This document shows, piece after piece, positions 1 through 8,945 of a stretch of DNA of 24,192 bases; position 1 is the stretch's first letter; the number at the start of each line of letters is the position of its first letter. The notes under the pieces were generated by a model, which saw only the letters and a program-made list of their open reading frames with translations, made no database searches and was not told the DNA's origin. The position numbers and the translations under genes were made by a program. The stretch spans positions 757,677 through 781,868 of the forward strand of contig BFEA01000031.1 of the NCBI GenBank assembly GCA_003427395.1, in the 5' to 3' direction. This DNA comes from Chara braunii. Its lineage: Eukaryota > Streptophyta > Charophyceae > Charales > Characeae.

Positions 1-1275
1 AGGGCTATGGCCTTGAGGTATTATCATCGGACTAGCCAACCCAGGTAAATTCAATCTTGTGTCTGATCTGACACCGGTTGGCCTTTTCAGCCCAGGGTGG
101 CCTTATTGCCTTCAGGGAACCCCCAATGAGGACACCCGCCAAGGGAAAAGGGGTAGCAGAGGGACCGAGCATCATCTGAGTGGCCAATGGCTGTGCCTCC
201 CAGATTACCCCTGCCCCTATGAACATCAGCAGAGACTGCTTTTTCATGCCAATTGTTAATTTGCTGTAAGTGTCTTTTTCAACAAAAATGAAAAAAAAAA
301 GTGTAGCCTTTACCATAGCTGTTTGGCAAAATTGCATCTGTACCCCATTCAAAGATGGGAATACATTTTCAAAATCGTAGGCAGTTTTTCTTTCAAGACT
401 TTTGACTCCTACTTTGCTTGTATCTTCGCACCTTCATCGTAGCATATCTTTGGAATTTCGGTTTCTTAATCATTACTATCTCATTTCATTTTCTGAGCCA
501 TTTTTGAATCTGATGGTTCCAAGAGTAGTCTCTCGATACGAGTTGCTAATCTACAACGGGATTGATTTCTCAAGGTGATGTTCGCAACGCTTCTCAATAA
601 TACATCTGTCAAAACATTTCCTTCTTAATGGTTTGACCAACGATTCTCACACCAAAGTTTGAGAGTCGATTTCGTAAATCCTTTTTGGATATCTAAATCT
701 ATATTCGTAGGTTTTTGTCTAAGTTTGACTGCCGACTGGGTTTCGCTGATTTGTATGTCTGCTGTGTAGGTTAATTTCTGATTTCTGATTCTACAGTGAT
801 CGTACGGTCTTGATTTTTTCCTGATCTCGAGATTCTATTTAGAATAATTTTCTGAATGTTCGATTCAAAGTCAAAGAGGTAGGTCTTGGTTTTGACTTTC
901 TTGTTTCTGTGTAATAATCTGGAGAGATGTTATGTTCTTAAAACTTCGGTTAAAAGTGAGGGAGAGAAAGGGTTACCGTGTTAGGGTTGTCCTCGGGGGA
1001 CTTTTCCAACATGGAGAAGGTTGGAAGAGGGGTTGGGGGACCGCCGTTCTGCAACGACAGGCTTTGGGTGGGAACTGCTTGTTCTTTAGGGAGCGGTGGT
1101 CTGTTAGGGTGCTTGTCCTGAATTGGGGTCGTTGAGGAAGGGGGCTCCTCTCGACGGGGGCAGCTCAAGGATAGGAGGGCGAGGGATTTCGTAAGAATGA
1201 GGGCAATGTTATTCTCTTCACAGCGGAGAGGTGCTGTCTTCTCCTTTCCCATCTGTGTTGTGGAGAGAACGGGAG
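1..1275. other. No recognisable gene; flank of first direct repeat
   Basis: I recognise no gene here. A minus-strand frame over roughly 50-300 is open for about 75 residues and rather hydrophobic, but matches no family I know. From about 365 to 930 the DNA is AT-rich with stops in all frames. From about 950 to 1275 it turns G-rich on the plus strand. The only clear structure is the 40-bp sequence at 325-364, which recurs at 1276-1315. Confidence 0.5.
325..364 (+). repeat. 40-bp direct repeat, copy 1
   Basis: These 40 bases, beginning GGCAAAATTGCATCTG, recur without a mismatch at 1276-1315. The unit contains a small hairpin (CCCAT and ATGGG arms around six bases). The copies lie 951 bp apart, and the DNA between them has no recognised gene. 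It is too long to be a target-site duplication. It could be a terminal repeat of a small element, or two members of the motif family seen at 1276-1600. Confidence 0.85.
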
Positions 1276-1600
1276 GGCAAAATTGCATCTGTACCCCATT
1301 CAAAGATGGGAATACCCGCTATACCCAGTCCCAGCGCCGAATCTATACCTGGAACCCCTTCAACTTTGCATAGTACCCGTCTTTTCCCCTGTGCCAAATT
1401 GTAGGCATACCCAGTCCCGCAGGCCCTGAGTTCCAGGCAACAAAATTATGCCCATGCCCAGAAACGGCCTGGCAAAATTGTGGGTGTACCCACAGCCAGG
1501 GCCGGGCCTTGGGTGCCAACCACAGAATTATGCTGATGCTCACCACATGGACCCTTGCCGTCCCGCGGCTGCTGAGTATGAGCATAATTCAGGCATGCGG
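1276..1600 (-). repeat. 40-bp repeat copy 2 plus degenerate CAAAATTG-type motif cluster
   Basis: The exact 40-bp copy occupies 1276-1315. Downstream, shorter relatives of its start (CAAAATTG or CANAATTATG followed 5-10 bases later by TACCC or TGCCC) recur near 1393, 1440, 1470, 1530 and 1580, about 35-75 bp apart. On the minus strand these give recurring peptide shadows around 'FCQ' and 'HNFVA' in two frames, which reflects the DNA repeat and is not evidence of a gene. It resembles an old, irregular minisatellite. Confidence 0.5.
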
Positions 1601-1632
1601 TAGTAGGGTATATGACTAATTTGGCCACCTCT

Positions 1633-1634
<2 letters not shown>

Positions 1635-1682
<48 letters not shown>
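1635..1682 (-). repeat. 48-nt poly(T) run, poly(A) tail of the minus-strand LINE
   Basis: There are 48 uninterrupted T on the plus strand, so poly(A) on the minus strand. It lies directly beyond the 3' UTR side of the minus-strand LINE, where target-primed reverse transcription leaves a tail. The exact length is likely unreliable in any sequencing read. Confidence 0.8.
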
Positions 1683-1860
1683 CAAAAAAGGCCCCTACGC
1701 AAGGCCTCTATCCCAGTGGTGGTACGAGAACCACCGGGATTGAGGCTTTGCCTGGTGGGCCGCTCCTGGACCATCTATTGGTGCGGAGCATCACCTGCTG
1801 GAAACTGGATCCAGCATCCCTTGAATACATCAAAAACATGTGTAACAACATTTTAGAACA

Positions 1861-1970
1861 CTACCGTCTTCCCCCGAACATAACGCACCCTTACTTTGGC
1901 TGTATCTGGCTGGAAATATAGCATGATACATTCATTTTTAGGGTGCGTTATGTTCAGGGGAAGACGGTAG
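1861..1970. repeat. 110-bp inverted-repeat element (MITE-like), inside the LINE 3' UTR
   Basis: Arms 1861-1891 and 1940-1970 are 31 bp each and complementary with one mismatch, around a 48-bp centre. The outermost bases read CTA...TAG, so the element could be bounded by TA dinucleotides as in Tc1/mariner-type (Stowaway-like) MITEs, but TA is itself palindromic and a target duplication cannot be proven. No coding capacity. It sits in the LINE 3' UTR, so it is either a later insertion or a structural part of that UTR. Confidence 0.75.
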
Positions 1971-2264
1971 GGACCCTGCCAGCATTGATTGCCCTGGGTT
2001 ACAGGGGATTTCCTGTGCAGGGCGTATTTCCTTAAGAGAAACTCTGTCGTCGGTAGCCTGGGAAGAAAGAATTCATAACGGTTCCCTGGGGTCCACCCTC
2101 GTCCATGCGTGGAAATGCAGCGCATAATCCCTTTCCACCTCTACCCCACTTCCCTAAGCTGCTCCGGTTGATGTTCCTGCCGCCTGGTCTGACGCTGATC
2201 CAGCCTGTCGCCTGTCCAGCTCACGTTTGCCACCCAGCCCTCCCTTCTCCCCCCCAGCCATTCT

Positions 2265-2812
2265 TCACAGAACCGTGTCGATGTCCACCCTGGTGTGTGC
2301 CTGGTTCAGTTTTTCCGTTATAGTCTGCCATTGAGCCGTGATCTCATGCTGTACTAGTAGCCGTAATTGCTCCGTGACTTCCCCCTCTTCCACCCTGCCC
2401 CCTTCCAATTCCATAATGCATCTTCTCCACCGTATTACCCACAGGATGGAACGCCTACCCAAGGAGTACATGTTCTCCTCAAAGGTGTTTCCTGGAAACT
2501 GGGGGCAGTGGCCCAACAATATGGCCCTCCAGTCCCATGGCCAGGATGAGCCCGATACAATGTGCCGCCAAATCCTGTCCCACCATCGCCACAGTAATAC
2601 AGCTGTGGGGCACTGCAGGAAGATGTGCTCCACTGTCTCAGGGCGCTTTTTGCCGGGGAAGTTCTGGAGGCATCCTCGGCACTAGGGAAGCGCCCTTCCT
2701 TGCTGTTCGCATTGTGTGTGTTCAATCAGTCAGTCGTTGGTCTGCAGGAACCAATGGGCAATCTTCCATTGTAAGGCAGGGATTTTGGTCGGCCTCTTTT
2801 GATACTCTCTAA
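2265..2812 (-). pseudogene. LINE C-terminal zinc-binding RT-associated domain (zf-RVT), broken
   Basis: On the minus strand a frame from about 2812 shows the run-in typical of plant LINE C-termini (KIAHWFLQTND), then CRGC followed by ETVEHIFLQCP. This is the CxxC...H...C arrangement of the zinc knuckle found after the RT in plant LINEs. A Trp-rich stretch (LLWRWWDRIW) follows, as usual for the family. The segment shifts frame near 2630 and has stops. The open stretch runs on to 2265 and ends there. The domain is thought to bind nucleic acid during target-primed reverse transcription; this copy cannot be functional. Confidence 0.85.
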
Positions 2813-2819
2813 ACCACTG

Positions 2820-3535
2820 GATGGGTTTGAGCAGGCCTCTGTCTATGTTGAGATGTCGTTGCTATCTGTCCTCTACCTCATCTCTCAGTCTGCGCCTCGG
2901 TCTGAGCATTCGATATACTGTCGTAGTTTTTAGGGTAACTAGTGCTACCGGTTTCGCTTTCCCCCTCCTTTTCAGTATTTCCCGACCTTTCCACAACCAT
3001 CTCCACTCATCGGGATCGAAAGGTAAGTCCTCAATCGGGATCATTGGCCGATAAGCCCTCCATCCCCTTTGCTCTTCTATCAGTCTACTACGATAGACCT
3101 CCCTTGTCTCTTTCCAAATAAAAGGTTGTCGGCTCCCTAGTAGCAGGCCTTTCCCTGTGGTGGCAAGACACTCAATCAGCACTTGTGTTTGTCTACCATG
3201 TGTACCCGGCCTACTTGTGTTCCGTGACCAGGTAGTCCTACCCAGGGTAGGGCCCTTCCTAAGTGTGGCGTACCATTGAAGGGGGAAGTTTTCAATAAGT
3301 TCTTCCATTGCCAACTCTGTTACGTGGCAATACCTCAGGCATCCTAGCATTTATTTTTTCATTCCCCGGTTGCCGCATCCCAAAGGTCCCCCACCCTCCG
3401 GACCCCGTGCTTCACCCACCCCTCCATGGGGGGTCAGAGCTACATCTTACCTGGCCAAGGGAGTCTGTGATTAGCCTATTGTCAAACAGAGGTTGCCTAA
3501 ATAATTCCTCTCACCTTTCCGGTACCGCATAGTTG
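2820..3535 (-). pseudogene. LINE ORF2 linker between RT and zinc knuckle, broken
   Basis: The minus strand is open from 3350 to 2862 (162 codons, stop to stop region) and continues the LINE protein. Upstream, near 3500, a second frame reads RQPLFDNRLITDSLGQ, which resembles the 'QPLW.N..I' stretch that follows the RT in plant LINE ORF2. No catalytic motif lies here. Its position between the truncated RT start and the zinc knuckle supports the assignment more than its own sequence does. Several stops interrupt the 3350-3535 part. Confidence 0.65.
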
Positions 3536-3539
3536 GGGA

Positions 3540-3850
3540 ATGAGAGTTTTCTCCATGTGCGTAGAAGAACTCTTAGTCTACGTGATCATAGGCTTTCTCA
3601 AAATCAATGAAAATGATAGTCGCGTTTGCCCAGTTCCTACGTGCCAAACTAACCACTTCGTTCACCAACAAAATGTTTTGAGACTCTTATATGTTTTTGT
3701 CGGTCATGAACCCTATTTGGGCTGGGTGTATTACATCCTCCACGACCCACCGTCCGCTTTGAGTTTTGCGCTGGCCTTTACTATGTTTGCTCTGATGACT
3801 TCCAGCATGTCTTCCTTCACTTGGATCAGGCCAAAGGTGTGTTCTTGATA
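3540..3850 (-). pseudogene. LINE reverse transcriptase, N-terminal part only
   Basis: Minus strand: VIHPAQIGFMTDKNI (about 3740-3690) matches the 'V.P.Q.GF..GR.I' block of LINE RT, and about 25 codons on comes ATIIFIDFEKAYDHVD (about 3620-3565), the first catalytic block with its Asp. A stop then sits where Trp is expected (VDW in intact elements). The blocks with the second catalytic pair (A/VDD) are missing: within about 60 bases the sequence jumps to the post-RT linker. So this copy lost most of the RT by internal deletion. The RT would copy element RNA at a nicked genomic site. Confidence 0.9.
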
Positions 3851-3920
3851 TTTTGTTGAGAACCTCATCCTCCATATGGCCATAAGGATGGTCAGTCTTG
3901 TGTTTTTCAAGAGATTTTGC

Positions 3921-5294
3921 TGAAAGATTGACCACGACCATGGGGTTTTTTGGTACTTGACCGTCTTCTTTTGAATTTTTTAAAGAAAAAAAATGTTCTG
4001 GGTTTTTCATCAGTTTGCCACAAGAAACACCCTCATCTGTGCTCTCTCTTATTTTCCCACACATACAACTAACATTGATTTCTTCAAAGTGTTGCTACAC
4101 ATAGTCCATCTTTCATCGCCACTCTTTCACACACATGCAAACATGAATGCGCGTCAGAACTTAAAAGTGCATAGATTTCCTCACGTGCCCCCTTCCCCCC
4201 CTCTCCTCCTCCCCCCTTTCGTCCACCTCTTTATCTCACACATATGAAGGCATAACCGAACAACTAAACGATCGAACATGCCACTTATACACGTTGTCAC
4301 GCTATTTTGGTCGAATAAGTCATTTTGGCTACCAAAAAACCAGCACGCTGTCTGGCTGCCACACAGGAAATTTTTAAATTTTGTAGCAAGGTAAGAATGC
4401 AAAGAAAATGTATCATTTCTTGATGGTTGTGCCCAACTTAGAGCAAGGCTCTTCAATTACAACCTTCGCATGAACCCGGTCTTAGAAACCTTTAATTTTG
4501 GCTCAGATCAAGAATGACAATATGCAAAGTATTTTTGCTGCTAAATTTGGCAATGAAAAGAACAGAAGATCTAAGGAAAAACATGTGCTTTAATTATGCC
4601 ATGCAGAAACTGAGAGTTGTCACTTGAACTGAAGACAACTATGAGTCAATGAAATTAAGAAAAAGAACTGCACCACACTGACTCGGCACTGCAAAACTAA
4701 CAAATTGGATGAGGAAGAAGAGAGTTTATATGAAGTCATATCATCTCAACATCAAGAGAGAAACATAACGGGCGCTCAACATCTAGCTCTCTCCTACCTC
4801 GTTCTGTTTGAGTTTTTTTTAACACCGAATTTTATATTTTTCTACATTTTGAGGGATCGAAGGGATAAAGAGTGATCTATACCCGCAGATCTCTAGAAAA
4901 GAGATGTCACATATGAGGATTTAGTCAATCCAGTCTGAGAGTTAGAACTCTTCTCATATAGAAGGTACGTAAGGACCCGAGAATACTTCACCTCTCCAAT
5001 TTCCAACAATTGGGTCAATGAATTTATCTCGATCAATCTCCTTTGATAATATGTATCTATTTGTCGTGTCAGCAATGTTTCTCCACGAAGAACCATCTCA
5101 ACTCCTAGTAGGAATAGGAGACCTAAGGATGTCGAAGTACCTCCTTGGGCCGGAGCTGCAAGTTACGTCAATTCCCTCTGACTCAAGAGGATTCCTCGCT
5201 CATCAACAAACTTTGCAGCAACTATCCAACGTGAATCAAAACATAAATGTTCCTCCTTTCCCTTCCTAATGCAGGATCTCGAGTCATAGTCAGA
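3921..5294. other. Intergenic or unrecognised repeat-derived DNA
   Basis: No gene, RNA gene or recognisable element. The stretch is AT-rich with stops in all six frames. There is a C-rich patch at about 4190-4225. A minus-strand frame at 4893-5096 (67 codons) is open but matches no family I know. The distal 5' part of the minus-strand LINE or of the plus-strand LINE may be hidden here beyond recognition. Confidence 0.45.
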
Positions 5295-5663
5295 GGTCTG
5301 GATAGACGAAGTCACCACCACTTAGAGACAAGTCTTCTTTGAGGAGATTAAAGTCCAAATCTCGGTTGGGATACTGCTGATCATTGCAGGGGATTACAAT
5401 GCAGTCCCGGACAGGTGCTCGGACCGGTGGAGGAACCCCTCCCTCCCCCTTCCAATACATAGAAGAGGTCCAGAGGATGAGAGTCTCATCCAAGATAGTC
5501 GTTTGTCGCTGCAAGTATACAACACCTTTAGAAGACTGAACTCGGATACCCGCTACTCCACCTGTCAAATAGGGAACTCTACTTCTAGCAACTATCTTAT
5601 GCCGCAGTCCGTGTCAGGGTTTGAATCACAATATGCGCACTATCTCCCTAGAATTTTGTAAGA
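5295..5663 (+). pseudogene. LINE apurinic-type endonuclease fragment, broken
   Basis: Plus frame reads RQVFFEEIKVQ (about 5325-5357), then LLIIAGDYNAVPDR (5374-5415). The GD(F/Y)N core is the Asp/Asn catalytic block of APE-type LINE endonucleases, and the preceding 'FF..I' stretch is the usual lead-in. The frame stays open to a stop at 5661-5663 but decays in similarity after about 5550, where an 'SRIDY'-type block would be expected. A stop lies upstream at about 5319. The enzyme nicks target DNA to prime reverse transcription. It lies on the same strand as the RT pieces at 7040-8510 and may belong to the same insertion. Confidence 0.8.
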
Positions 5664-6090
5664 AACCCAACCAGGGTCCAAGGTTTCGCAAACTAAATAC
5701 ATTTGCGCTCTACAGGGGCAACTTTCGGGGGTATATGCTGGACTCGTGGGCATCATTATAACACTCACCGAAAGAACAAATTCTCGATGTCATAGATTTG
5801 TGTAACAATAATTTGTTTTTCCTCAGTAGAAAATCAAATAGTACTCTGCACGACTAGCTACACAACGTCACACCCAAGAGATAGACCTCTCTTACTTAGT
5901 GGCGGTTGCCTCTTAGTCTTTGAGTGAAGATAGGGAGACTTTACGTTCACCCAGAAGAACCTGAGTCAATCAATTCAATATGTAAATAGCGGATATAGAT
6001 TAAAGGTAAATTGTCTGTCTTTCAAACAGGGGATATGGGTTCTCATGGAGGTCCTTAGTTAGCGACTGTAAGTAAGCCGGCAGAGGTTTC
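5664..6090. other. Unassigned DNA between LINE pieces
   Basis: No recognisable gene. It could be the eroded linker between the LINE endonuclease and RT (a faint plus-strand trace near 5690-5780), but nothing is clear enough to call. Confidence 0.35.
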
Positions 6091-6448
6091 GCAACTGCGA
6101 CATGGATGGACGTCGTGTGATTGATCAATCAAATATGTGTTTTTCATAGGACCCTTTGTGATGTATGGCATCAATCACTATTATGGTCCCTCCGTCGCCC
6201 CCAGTGTTTGCGCTTTCGGGCAATCCCGAATTCCAACCAATTGCGAACTTGGGATCCTTAAGTGTCCAACTGCAACCTGGATGGACGTCGTATGAATGAT
6301 CAATCAAATGTGTGTTCTCCATAAGATGATAGGACCATTTCTGATGTCTGGCATCAATCACTACTATGGTCCCGCGGTCGCCCCCAGTGTTTGCACTTTC
6401 GGGCGATTCCGAATTCCAACCAACTGCGAAGTAGGGATCCTTAGGTAT
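6091..6448 (-). repeat. Tandem duplication, two copies of a 175-183-bp unit
   Basis: Copy 1 is about 6091-6265, copy 2 about 6266-6448. They align throughout with scattered substitutions and an 8-bp difference (extra bases near 6326 in copy 2). A minus-strand frame (6454-6125, 109 codons) reads through both, so the peptide stretch PESANTGGD-GTI-VID recurs. The 8-bp indel shifts the frame in the second half of one copy. I do not recognise the peptide. It may be a fragment of a repeat-containing coding sequence or a chance open frame across a duplicated unit. Confidence 0.75.
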
Positions 6449-6675
6449 CCCCACATCTTCGATCTGCTGCTTGCAAACAGTCTGTACGCTTTCTCCTGTG
6501 CGAACCCTCTACGTTCGAGTTCGTTACCGTTGATAGAAGTGGATTGGTTACCACTTACCCTTACGTTTGTTTCGGCGGGATCCATGAACTTCACCATAAA
6601 CCGAATAGCTCGCGAGCCTTTTTCGCTCTTTTCCAACATGCTGCGGTCCCCATCGAGTTGGGCCCAATTGAGTGA
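6449..6675. other. Unassigned DNA upstream of the nad7 fragment
   Basis: Open on both strands for roughly 100 codons but without recognisable family motifs. The in-frame nad7 similarity starts only at 6676, so if this is mitochondrial-derived too it does not continue the nad7 coding sequence. Confidence 0.4.
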
Positions 6676-6963
6676 GTTGCACAAGATTTACCCTTGGGTT
6701 TATGCGAAGATCTTTTTCTATTTTCACAACAATTTGTTTCTCGTATAAACGAATTAGAAGAAATGTTAACAAACAATCGTATTTGGAAGCAACGACTTGT
6801 AGGCATTGGTACTGTTACTATACAACAGGCTATGGATTGGGGACTTAGAGGTGTAATATTAAGAGGTTAAGAGGTTTCCCGGGATTTGCGAGAAGCGGCA
6901 CCCTACGATGTTTATGACAAAGTAGAATTTGATGTACCCGTAGGTACACGAGGAGATTGTTAC
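6676..6963 (+). pseudogene. nad7: Mitochondrial nad7 (NADH dehydrogenase subunit 7) fragment, nuclear copy likely
   Basis: A 96-codon colinear match to plant mitochondrial Nad7, the 49-kDa-type subunit of complex I that helps form the quinone site. In order: VAQDLPLGLC, then SRINELEEMLTNNRIWKQR (about 6740-6795), GIGTVTIQQAMDWG, and [13 protein letters not shown] followed by [10 protein letters not shown] (ending 6963). It covers the middle of a roughly 390-residue protein; both ends are missing. A TAA replaces a Ser codon at about 6868, and a TAG follows Tyr at 6964. The codon CGG before GAT sits where Trp (TGG) is usual, which fits an unedited C-to-U site, so the source was probably mitochondrial DNA rather than edited cDNA. 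It is embedded among nuclear retrotransposon remnants, hence a NUMT. The chloroplast relative ndhH fits much less well. Confidence 0.9.
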
Positions 6964-7039
6964 TAGATTCAACAATTAGAACAGAATGGACTGATACCCT
7001 CTGCTAACAATCCACCTCCAACAAACCTCACAAAATCAG

Positions 7040-7540
7040 TTGCAAACCTTCGCCACACAACAATGGCAGGGGATACCAATTCATGGAAAATTAACCCAAA
7101 AACTAACAGATGACGCAATGGACACGAAGTTCATTGCCATGGCCAGAGCATGCGTAAGAAGAATGACTATAGAAGCTATGTATGACCTCAGATATGGGCA
7201 GGAAGTGGTGGACCCATCCACTGCCCACTGCCTACAGATGGTCAGGACGTTCTTCAAAAACCTCTTCACCTCCAGATATGCGCAACTTAGCATAGAGACA
7301 AGACGAGAGGAGATTCTTCACCATAAGGCTACTAGGAAGGTGCAGCTGAGCGGTCATTTGGCCTCTTAGATCCGGCTGCAAAGGTCGGTACGGCAAGGAG
7401 ACCCTCTAGCCCGCTTCTTGTTCATTATTGTGATGGAGGCGCTAGCGGCGAACCTCCATACTCACAACGACATTAAAAAACTTCAAATCGTCATCCCAAT
7501 TTGTTCACTTTTCGTTGATGACCTCACTGTAACAGCATAA
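7040..7540 (+). pseudogene. LINE pre-RT linker joined to RT catalytic block, broken
   Basis: The frame from 7040 runs to a TAG at 7367-7369 and then continues in the same frame to a TAA at 7538. The first part has MVRTFFKNLFTSR, the 'FY..LF' block that precedes the RT in plant LINEs. The second part has RSVRQGDPLARFLFIIVMEAL (7385-7447), the conserved RT block with QGDPL, and then CSLFVDDLTV (about 7504-7533), the catalytic FxDD pair with Val for the usual Ala. The blocks expected between these two parts, including the first catalytic Asp, are missing, so about 200 codons of RT were lost at or near 7365. Confidence 0.88.
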
Positions 7541-8510
7541 ATCTCCCACCAAAACAAGGAGGAAATAAGGAAATTATGAAACGATTTACAATCCTCTTGG
7601 ACATGACCATTGATGGGGGAGTAAAACGCTTCAGTGGTGGATCCACCACCAAGGATTCTGCCCGCCAGAACAGTCACGAGTTAAATGGCTCCATGTGTCA
7701 GCCCGATTAGAGTATTCGGGATCATGATGATGGCCCAGGGGAAACCGACAACTAATGACGACTGGATCTTGAAACCATTACTTGAGAAAATGATGTTATG
7801 GAAAGATAAACACTCATCCTCAGTACTTAACAATGTGGTTTTGGCCTCTTTGTGGTATACATCAGCAATATGAACCCTTAGCAGGGAGGCGGTGAAAGCA
7901 CTGAAACGACAGGTGAGGGCATTACTGTGGAGAGGGAACAATGAATGTCGAAATGTCATCAGCAGAGTGGCTTGGAACTCGATCATACAACGAAAAGATC
8001 CGGGAGGGGGGGGGAGATCTAGGAGGCGAGAAAGAATAAACACGACTCTCTAGGTCACCGTCTTCACAATTCTGTGAATAAAACAAGTCTTGCTTGCGCC
8101 CATAGTATGTGGCAACTTGAAGCCCTTACATTGGAACATACTGCATGCCTAGCCCCCCAAACCCCACCTGGCATTGAGCCCCGTACATGGCTAAAGGACC
8201 GCTACTGGACCACTCCACGCTGCTGTACTGAGGAAGAGGAAAGTGACAGAGCAGCGGCCAGAAGGGACTTAGAAAGGCACGACTTTTGCACAAAGGCCCT
8301 ACAAGTCTGGCAACAACTTCCACTTTCCATTAACGCATCCCCGAAAGTTGGGAGGAGGTCATCGGGCAACCCATTTTTGGTAACACAAACATCATTGATC
8401 CGAACGATAGGATATTTCAGAGTTCAGCCCCCCCTTGGAACAGTTGGGTTAAACGAGGGGTGTTAAGAATTAAAGACATTTAGGACCCCAACCAAAAGGA
8501 CTGAAAAATT
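7541..8510 (+). pseudogene. LINE ORF2 C-terminal half, broken
   Basis: This continues the plus-strand LINE. The frame at 7685-7870 ends with VLNNVVLASLWYTSAI, resembling the 'V.N.VL.S...Y' block after the RT. After a stop the same frame continues as REAVKALKRQVRALLWRG and VAWNSIIQRKDPGG (about 7881-8012), the 'FLW.G...V.W..I..P...GG' block. At 8074-8466 a further open stretch has ALQVWQQL and NPFLV. In another frame at about 8429-8480 comes PPWNSWVKRGVLRIKDI, the 'W...G...L.D' block. Stops and frameshifts are frequent. The zinc knuckle and poly(A) tail were not found, so the 3' end is missing or lost. Confidence 0.82.
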
Positions 8511-8754
8511 AGCAATAATTGAGACAAATCCGAAATATTGTCATAACTTGACAATGAATTTGGAGCAGATCGTCTTCTCAATATCACTGCATAGGGGAGT
8601 AGTCCTCGACAAATCTCGCTTGATGATTGCACAAGTGTGCATGCCAAATGAGTCTCGTTCGAATACAACACAAGGTGTCTGAGTAGTACGAACGTTATTT
8701 GATCATTGTACAATGTGCCACACATTTCAGACTTGTTCAATCACATCACAGAGC
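8511..8754. other. Unassigned DNA after the plus-strand LINE
   Basis: No recognisable gene or repeat. The sequence changes character where the minisatellite-like motif begins near 8755. Confidence 0.4.
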
Positions 8755-8945
8755 ACTATGCAGCTCGAATAGTATTTGAATACTGCAAGAGGCAAAGCGT
8801 GGTAGTCGTGGCTTAAACGATGTTTGAATACTGCATGGGTGCAGATTCTGCAGAATTTGTACACCATTCGAATACTGCACAGGGATCCGTGCAGTTCGAA
8901 CCATTTTTGAGTGTTTCATAGGGATTTTTGCAGCCAGAACCTTGT
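8755..8945 (-). repeat. Degenerate ~39-48-bp minisatellite
   Basis: On the minus strand the unit starts near GTTCGAACTGCA, runs through GATCCCTGTGCAGTATTC and ends AAACATG. At least four copies of about 39, 39, 44 and 48 bp can be laid head to tail between about 8945 and 8755, with many substitutions. Because units are near multiples of three, a minus frame stays open across them, but nothing suggests a real protein. Confidence 0.65.

Larger units (their letters stand above)
1635..3920 (-). mobile_element. Degenerate LINE (non-LTR retrotransposon), internally deleted, with poly(A) tail
   Basis: Read on the minus strand this is the 3' part of a LINE. From high to low coordinates come the start of an RT domain (about 3850-3540), a C-terminal linker region (about 3530-2820), a zinc-knuckle reverse-transcriptase-associated domain (about 2812-2265), a 3' UTR (2264-1683) and a poly(A) tail (1682-1635). 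The reading frame has many stops and frameshifts. The gap between the RT start and the linker is far too short for a whole RT, so the middle of the RT is deleted. Upstream of about 3920 I no longer recognise LINE sequence. No target-site duplication was found. Confidence 0.85.

Noticed and set aside
1-46. GGACTAGCCAACC shared with the minus strand near 10595-10607
   Set aside because: A 13-bp match between two places in 24 kb is expected by chance, and the flanks do not align.
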